This document shows positions 7,707 through 11,060 of a DNA stretch of 11,060 nucleotides, piece after piece; within the stretch, counting starts at the first letter, position 1; each line of letters starts with the position of its first letter. The notes beneath the pieces were generated by a model, which was not told where the DNA came from, did not search any database, and saw only the letters and a program-made list of their open reading frames with translations. The DNA comes from Flavobacteriaceae bacterium (GTDB lineage: Bacteria > Bacteroidota > Bacteroidia > Flavobacteriales > Flavobacteriaceae). Position numbers and translations under genes: made by a program. The stretch spans positions 1-11,060 of the forward strand of contig NZQO01000044.1 of the NCBI GenBank assembly GCA_002693605.1, written 5' to 3'.

Positions 7707-7737
7707 CAAAAATAATGAGACAAAATAAATCTACCAA
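7707..7737 (-). promoter_or_regulatory. Promoter of DUF4856-imelysin-carboxylase-receptor operon
   Basis: This is the only promoter in the window with both Bacteroidota boxes well placed. The -7 element TATTTTTG (7714-7707) matches TAnnTTTG exactly, and a -33 TTG (7737-7735) lies 20 nt upstream. The start of transcription is expected near 7702, giving a leader of about 36 nt. Palindromes sit on both sides: one 2 bp upstream of the -33 box and one in the leader. Confidence 0.7.
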
Positions 7738-7739
7738 GT

Positions 7740-7762
7740 TTATTTAGATTAAATTTAAATAA
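7740..7762. promoter_or_regulatory. Operator candidate, upstream copy
   Basis: A 23-bp palindrome TTATTTA-N9-TAAATAA in which 10 of 11 base pairs are symmetrical around the central A at 7751; the only mismatch is G7747 against T7755. It ends 2 bp from the -33 box of the operon promoter and 22 bp after the stop codon of the haem-binding gene. The centre-to-centre distance to the leader copy is 72 bp. Dimer-binding metalloregulators of the Fur or DtxR type are plausible given the operon, but the sequence alone does not name one. Confidence 0.6.
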
Positions 7763-7784
7763 TGTCGGGGTGAATGAGATATGG

Positions 7785-8261
7785 TTATTTCCGTGAAACC
7801 TGTAGCTGGTTCTTGTACTGCAATCTAGCCAGTCCGGCCCATTGCAACAACATACTTTTTTCTGGTTCCTCGAGTTTTCCGTGGATCCAAGTATACGACT
7901 CTAGGGGCATTTCCTCGGCCTCTACCATTTCAATGAGTTCTTCCAATTTATGGTCCTTTTTCTTTACTGAATAGGTTTTCCATTCGGAAACGTTGAAATG
8001 TTCCTTGCCGTGCTCTATGTGCTCCTCGAGCCAGAGCGACACCGGGGCGATTTCGGCATACCAAGGGTATTGCGTCTGATTGCTATGGCAATCATAACAG
8101 CTTTCCTTCAAAATGCTGGCCACTTGAACGGAAGGCTTTGTCTCGTTTTCAAAATACATTATCGACTCGTATCCGCCGTTGTTTTTCTGCGGACGAACGA
8201 ACTGTATGCCGATTAGTACCACGAGTAAAATAACACCTACTATTTGAAAGAGTTTGATCAC
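7785..8261 (-). CDS. Membrane-anchored haem-binding domain protein (CxxCH)
   Basis: A 158-residue protein of the Bacteroidota haem-binding-domain family (Haem_bd). An N-terminal hydrophobic segment (about 5-22) anchors it in the inner membrane with the rest in the periplasm. CYDCH (55-59) is a c-type haem attachment motif followed by the family block SNQTQYPWYAEIAPVS. Met118 in EEMPL and His127 in SYTWIHGK are conserved-looking candidates for the sixth ligand. Translation starts with GTG at 8261, overlapping the nucleotidase stop as GTGA, so the two are translationally coupled. The electron-transfer partner is unknown. The family is often encoded near redox or phosphodiesterase-type genes, but no specific role can be read from this context. 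Confidence 0.9.
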   Translation of the reverse strand: MIKLFQIVGVILLVVLIGIQFVRPQKNNGGYESIMYFENETKPSVQVASILKESCYDCHSNQTQYPWYAEIAPVSLWLEEHIEHGKEHFNVSEWKTYSVKKKDHKLEELIEMVEAEEMPLESYTWIHGKLEEPEKSMLLQWAGLARLQYKNQLQVSRK

Positions 8262-9805
8262 TGGGCCGTTGGTTGATTTTTCATAAATAGGATCACGGCC
8301 TTGCGAATATCGGTCGCAGGTTCGCTTATTTCAGGTTCATATACCTTGATAACTCCCGGATGGGAAGGGGTGAGAAATGGAATGTCGTATCCCTTCATCA
8401 GGAAATCGCTAAGGGCGATGGTATAAACGGTATTATCCTGAATGGATTTATCGCGTAGCAGCCAATCGCCCGTTGCCGATTCGGTTATATGATAGCGCTG
8501 CAAATATGCCCCGGTGCCGCGACTTGCCTTGCCATATTCCAAGACTGCGCGCAGTAAGCTTCCCTTCATATCGACCTTTAATACCGGGCCGCCAAAGGGA
8601 AGAATCCGGAATACATCCTGACTGGTAAGCGGCCCCTCCATAATATCATCAACCCTTATGGAGCCACCGTTAACGATAGCCGCATCGACATTGTGGTTAA
8701 AACTGAGCAGCATGGCGTTGGTAATCAATTCGCCAAGGTTGGTCTGTATGTTTCGGTTGGCACTGTCGGTACCATCTAAGGGTGTTTTGGGAACGTAAAT
8801 TATTTCGTTGGGGTTTTTGGCAATCGTCTCCACCTTTTCCTCTAATACCTCGGTCCATTTCTTCACAATTCGGTCTATCGCCGGTTGGGAGGGGATCTTA
8901 GAATCGATAGGCACCAATTTCGAGTGCACATGCACGTAGTTGGTAATAAGGTCGTAGGTAATGGTATGGACATACACCGTCTTTGCATTGGCATCGGCTT
9001 TCGTAATTAATGACCTGCCCTCCCTAATTAGCATACTGGAATGTTCGTGCCCACCCATAATGAGGGGCACCAACGGCAGGCGCTTTGCCAATTTTCTATC
9101 TTGATCTATGGTAAGGTGCGTAAGGCCAAAAATAATATCGGCCTTGTCCTTAACGAGCCTATAGGCTTTATCTGCACTCTCGTACACATCGCCATAATAA
9201 ACGAAATCCTGCGGATTAGAATCTAGGGTAACGCTAAAAAAGCCAATCTTAATTTCGTTACCCAAGGTATCTCTTACGGGAATAGTGAAATAATCGGGTA
9301 CGGGTAGTGATCCAAATTCCAAGTCCTTTTTAAAGGGTTTAAGGCCTCCTTCGGTAGCGTGGCGCACATTCGACGATACCCATTGAAAGTTAGATTCGTT
9401 CAATCGCTTCTGAAGGTCCTCCTCGCCAATATCGAATTCGTGGTTTCCGAAGGTTACCAGATCGAAGTCCATGGCATTCATTACATCGATCATCTGTTTG
9501 CCATGAATAGTTTCGCCGTTGTGAGACAGGGTACCTAGCAAGGAAGGGTTGAGAAAATCGCCTGCCATGAAAAGATAAGTGTTTGGATTTTCACGTGCTA
9601 TGGAGTCCCTAATGTGGGCCACACGGGCAAGACCGCCATACTGTCCGCCATTTAAGGGCGCAATTTCATATACATCATTCAGCTGAATGAACTTGAAGGT
9701 CATGGTACCATCGCCGTAGATGGTTTCGGGATTGACCGGCTGAATTATCTTGCAACTAACTAATAAGGCACTAACTATAATTGAAAACAACACCCCTTTT
9801 TTCAT
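8258..9805 (-). CDS. 5'-nucleotidase-family metallophosphatase lipoprotein
   Basis: Member of the UshA/YfkN-type bifunctional metallophosphatase/5'-nucleotidase family, 515 residues from the chosen start. It likely hydrolyses nucleotides or other phosphomonoesters in the periplasm. The start at 9805 gives MKKGVLFSIIVSALLVSC, a textbook lipoprotein signal with Cys18; the longer ATG at 9856 would overlap the upstream gene by 50 nt and spoil the signal peptide. Metallophosphatase motifs are LNDVYEI (43-48), MAGDF (80-84), GNHEFDIG (120-127), THL (229-231) and GGHEH (251-255). The C-terminal nucleotidase domain has NLGELITNAML and NGGSIR (379-384) and FRILPFGG. The usual first motif DxH reads DVY here. 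No acidic stretch follows Cys18, so periplasmic retention is more likely than surface display. It is 1 nt after the HMG-CoA lyase stop. Confidence 0.9.
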   Translation of the reverse strand: MKKGVLFSIIVSALLVSCKIIQPVNPETIYGDGTMTFKFIQLNDVYEIAPLNGGQYGGLARVAHIRDSIARENPNTYLFMAGDFLNPSLLGTLSHNGETIHGKQMIDVMNAMDFDLVTFGNHEFDIGEEDLQKRLNESNFQWVSSNVRHATEGGLKPFKKDLEFGSLPVPDYFTIPVRDTLGNEIKIGFFSVTLDSNPQDFVYYGDVYESADKAYRLVKDKADIIFGLTHLTIDQDRKLAKRLPLVPLIMGGHEHSSMLIREGRSLITKADANAKTVYVHTITYDLITNYVHVHSKLVPIDSKIPSQPAIDRIVKKWTEVLEEKVETIAKNPNEIIYVPKTPLDGTDSANRNIQTNLGELITNAMLLSFNHNVDAAIVNGGSIRVDDIMEGPLTSQDVFRILPFGGPVLKVDMKGSLLRAVLEYGKASRGTGAYLQRYHITESATGDWLLRDKSIQDNTVYTIALSDFLMKGYDIPFLTPSHPGVIKVYEPEISEPATDIRKAVILFMKNQPTAQ

Positions 9806-9806
9806 A

Positions 9807-10670
9807 CTAATGATATTTGGTAAAAATCTTTGTAGCTTCATTGTGAGCACTTTCAAAAGACATTGTATTAATATTGCTAATTACCTTCTTGGCAGTAAAA
9901 TAGCTAAGCATTTTTTCAGTAGGCATATTACCTGTTAGTTCGTCCTTGGCCATAGGGCAACCGCCAAACCCCTGTATGGCCCCATCAAATCTACGGCAGC
10001 CCGATTTGTAGGCGGCGTCGATTTTTTCGAACCAAGAGGTCGGGGTGGTATGCAAATGGGCCCCAAACTCGATATGGGGATAGGTGGGGATTAAATTAGA
10101 GTAAAGATAAGTAATAATTTCTGAAGTGGAAGTGCCCACGGTATCGCTGAGCGACAAGATAGTAACCCCCATACCAGCGAGTTTTTCGGTCCATTCACCC
10201 ACGATGTCGACATTCCACGGATCGCCATAGGGGTTTCCGAAGCCCATAGACAGATAGGCAACTACCTCCTTGCCGTGGGTATCGGCCAAATTGAGTATGT
10301 CCTGTAGGATCACGATAGACTCGGCTATAGTTTTGTGGGTATTTCGCATCTGGAAATTCTCAGAAATGGAAAATGGATAGCCTAGATACTGGATCTCGGG
10401 GTGAATAACCGCCTCTTGTGCCCCCCTCACGTTCGCCACGATGGCCAGCAGTTTGCTCTTGGTACGCGACAGGTCGAGGGCAGCGAGTACCTCGGCGGTA
10501 TCCTTCATTTGTGGAATGGCGCGCGGAGATACGAAACTGCCAAAGTCCAACGTATCGAAACCGCACCGAAGCAGTGCCTGAATGTACTGTACTTTCTGCT
10601 GCGTAGGAATCCAGTCCTTAATTCCCTGCATGGCGTCACGAGGGCATTCTATTAGCTTTACATTCTGCAT
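9807..10670 (-). CDS. Hydroxymethylglutaryl-CoA lyase
   Basis: Cytosolic TIM-barrel enzyme that cleaves HMG-CoA to acetoacetate and acetyl-CoA, the last step of leucine breakdown. The 287-residue product is close to the family's usual length of about 300. Key elements are ECPRDAMQG (8-16; Arg11, Asp12 and Gln15 match the active-site PRD-x-x-Q), SFVSPRAIPQM (45-55), the metal-binding AHLHTT (204-209; His205, His207), and the signature GFGGCPMA (234-241) with catalytic Cys238. The start at 10670 is supported because the essential PRD motif begins only ten residues in. The gene appears to lead a three-gene unit with the nucleotidase and haem-binding genes. The other leucine-degradation genes are not in this window. 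It could be assigned to the related homocitrate/HMG lyase superfamily, but GGCP and SFVSP favour HMG-CoA lyase. Confidence 0.92.
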   Translation of the reverse strand: MQNVKLIECPRDAMQGIKDWIPTQQKVQYIQALLRCGFDTLDFGSFVSPRAIPQMKDTAEVLAALDLSRTKSKLLAIVANVRGAQEAVIHPEIQYLGYPFSISENFQMRNTHKTIAESIVILQDILNLADTHGKEVVAYLSMGFGNPYGDPWNVDIVGEWTEKLAGMGVTILSLSDTVGTSTSEIITYLYSNLIPTYPHIEFGAHLHTTPTSWFEKIDAAYKSGCRRFDGAIQGFGGCPMAKDELTGNMPTEKMLSYFTAKKVISNINTMSFESAHNEATKIFTKYH

Positions 10671-10675
10671 TGGTT

Positions 10676-10683
10676 CAAAGATA
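10676..10683 (-). promoter_or_regulatory. Promoter -7 element of HMG-CoA lyase unit
   Basis: Minus strand TATCTTTG matches TAnnTTTG and lies only 5 nt before the ATG. The predicted start of transcription falls at or next to the start codon, implying a leaderless mRNA. No TTG is found at the -33 distance. The 96-bp gap to the LysE gene otherwise holds no recognised site apart from an 8-bp palindrome, TACCGGTA, near 10736. Confidence 0.4.
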
Positions 10684-10766
10684 ATAGAATTGATAAACCC
10701 TTTGGCGAAATGTCAATATGAAATTTAATACCAACTACCGGTAAAGCCATTCCGAAGCTATCCAGC

Positions 10767-11060
10767 TCAGGGAATAAGTATATATATCGCAATGCCAATA
10801 AACACTACTACCTGAAGCCACTTTAAAACGACCCCGACTGAGGCGTGCTGTTTTATGTACTTGGCGATTCTTCCGGCCAATAAGGCAATACTCGAAAAGA
10901 CAGAAAAAGAAACCGCCATAAAAACCAGACCCAACACATAAAACTGAAACACCGTATTTCCATTTTCGGCCCATAGAAATCCGGGGAAAAATGCCAAGAA
11001 AAAAATCATCACTTTGGGGTTCAACAAGTTCATGATTACCCCCTGAACAAATAACTGACC
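10767..11060 (-). CDS. LysE-family amino-acid exporter, partial (N-terminus beyond window edge)
   Basis: C-terminal 97 residues of an inner-membrane exporter of the LysE/RhtB family, normally about 205-210 residues, which pump out amino acids or related small molecules. The reading frame is open to the window edge and begins GQLFVQGVIMNLLNPKVMIF. The block GxxxNLLNPKxxIFFLAFFPGF is the family's characteristic NPK segment opening the second half. Three hydrophobic segments follow, ending in VVVFIGIAIYILIP. The stop TGA is at 10769-10767. The ATG at 11033 is an internal Met, not the start. The substrate cannot be told from this fragment. Confidence 0.88.
   Translation of the reverse strand, partial: GQLFVQGVIMNLLNPKVMIFFLAFFPGFLWAENGNTVFQFYVLGLVFMAVSFSVFSSIALLAGRIAKYIKQHASVGVVLKWLQVVVFIGIAIYILIP

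Noticed and set aside
7695..7715. Third palindrome-like TTATTT...AAATAA over the -7 box
   Set aside because: The arms are one base shorter and the spacing between them is 2 nt off compared with the two good copies; likely AT-rich coincidence.
9806..9856. Upstream ATG at 9856 as start of the nucleotidase
   Set aside because: It would overlap HMG-CoA lyase by 50 nt and place 17 extra residues before a perfect lipoprotein signal; 9805 is the better start.
10360..10655. Overlapping frames on both strands within HMG-CoA lyase
   Set aside because: They are shadows of a gene with all its catalytic motifs intact.
10735..10766. TACCGGTA and AGCT repeats after the LysE gene as terminator or operator
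   Set aside because: The stems are 4 bp or imperfect, with no T-run and no second copy in the window.
10735..10974. 79-codon minus-strand frame overlapping the LysE gene
   Set aside because: It runs in a different frame over the clear LysE-family sequence and shows no domain of its own.

Overview
The window looks like chromosomal DNA of a marine or soil Flavobacteriaceae-type Bacteroidota. Supporting signs are promoters with the Bacteroidota -7 motif TAnnTTTG, little use of Shine-Dalgarno sequences, a TonB-dependent receptor with an N-terminal carboxypeptidase-regulatory-like domain, and two lipoproteins with acidic residues right after the lipidated Cys (the Bacteroidota surface-export pattern). 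All nine genes lie on the minus strand, so transcription runs from high to low coordinates. I saw no RNA gene, CRISPR array, insertion sequence or phage gene.

Layout in transcription order. 11060-10767: C-terminal part of a LysE-family exporter, cut by the window edge. 10670-7785: a tightly packed trio made of HMG-CoA lyase (leucine catabolism), a 5'-nucleotidase-family lipoprotein, and a small membrane-anchored CxxCH haem-binding-domain protein (1-nt gap, then a 4-nt GTGA overlap). 7762-7668: a regulated promoter flanked by two copies of a 23-bp palindrome. 7666-1449: a four-gene operon made of a DUF4856 lipoprotein, an imelysin-like lipoprotein, an HTTM/vitamin-K-dependent gamma-carboxylase-like membrane protein, and a FecA-like TonB-dependent receptor. 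1319-1: guaB (IMP dehydrogenase), lacking its last ~50 codons because of the window edge.

The four-gene operon is the item of most interest. Imelysin-like proteins and FecA-type receptors point to iron (or iron-chelate) uptake across the outer membrane. Both lipoproteins carry likely surface-export signals, so they could sit on the cell surface beside the receptor. The middle gene keeps the residues that correspond to the catalytic His and Lys of human gamma-glutamyl carboxylase, at the same 58-residue separation. A working hypothesis is that this enzyme modifies exported partners (lipoproteins or receptor) with gamma-carboxyglutamate using menaquinol, creating extra metal ligands. That hypothesis is inference. 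The twin palindromes at the promoter are candidate binding sites for a metal-responsive regulator. Stop/start overlaps join imelysin, carboxylase-like and receptor genes, so they are probably made together.
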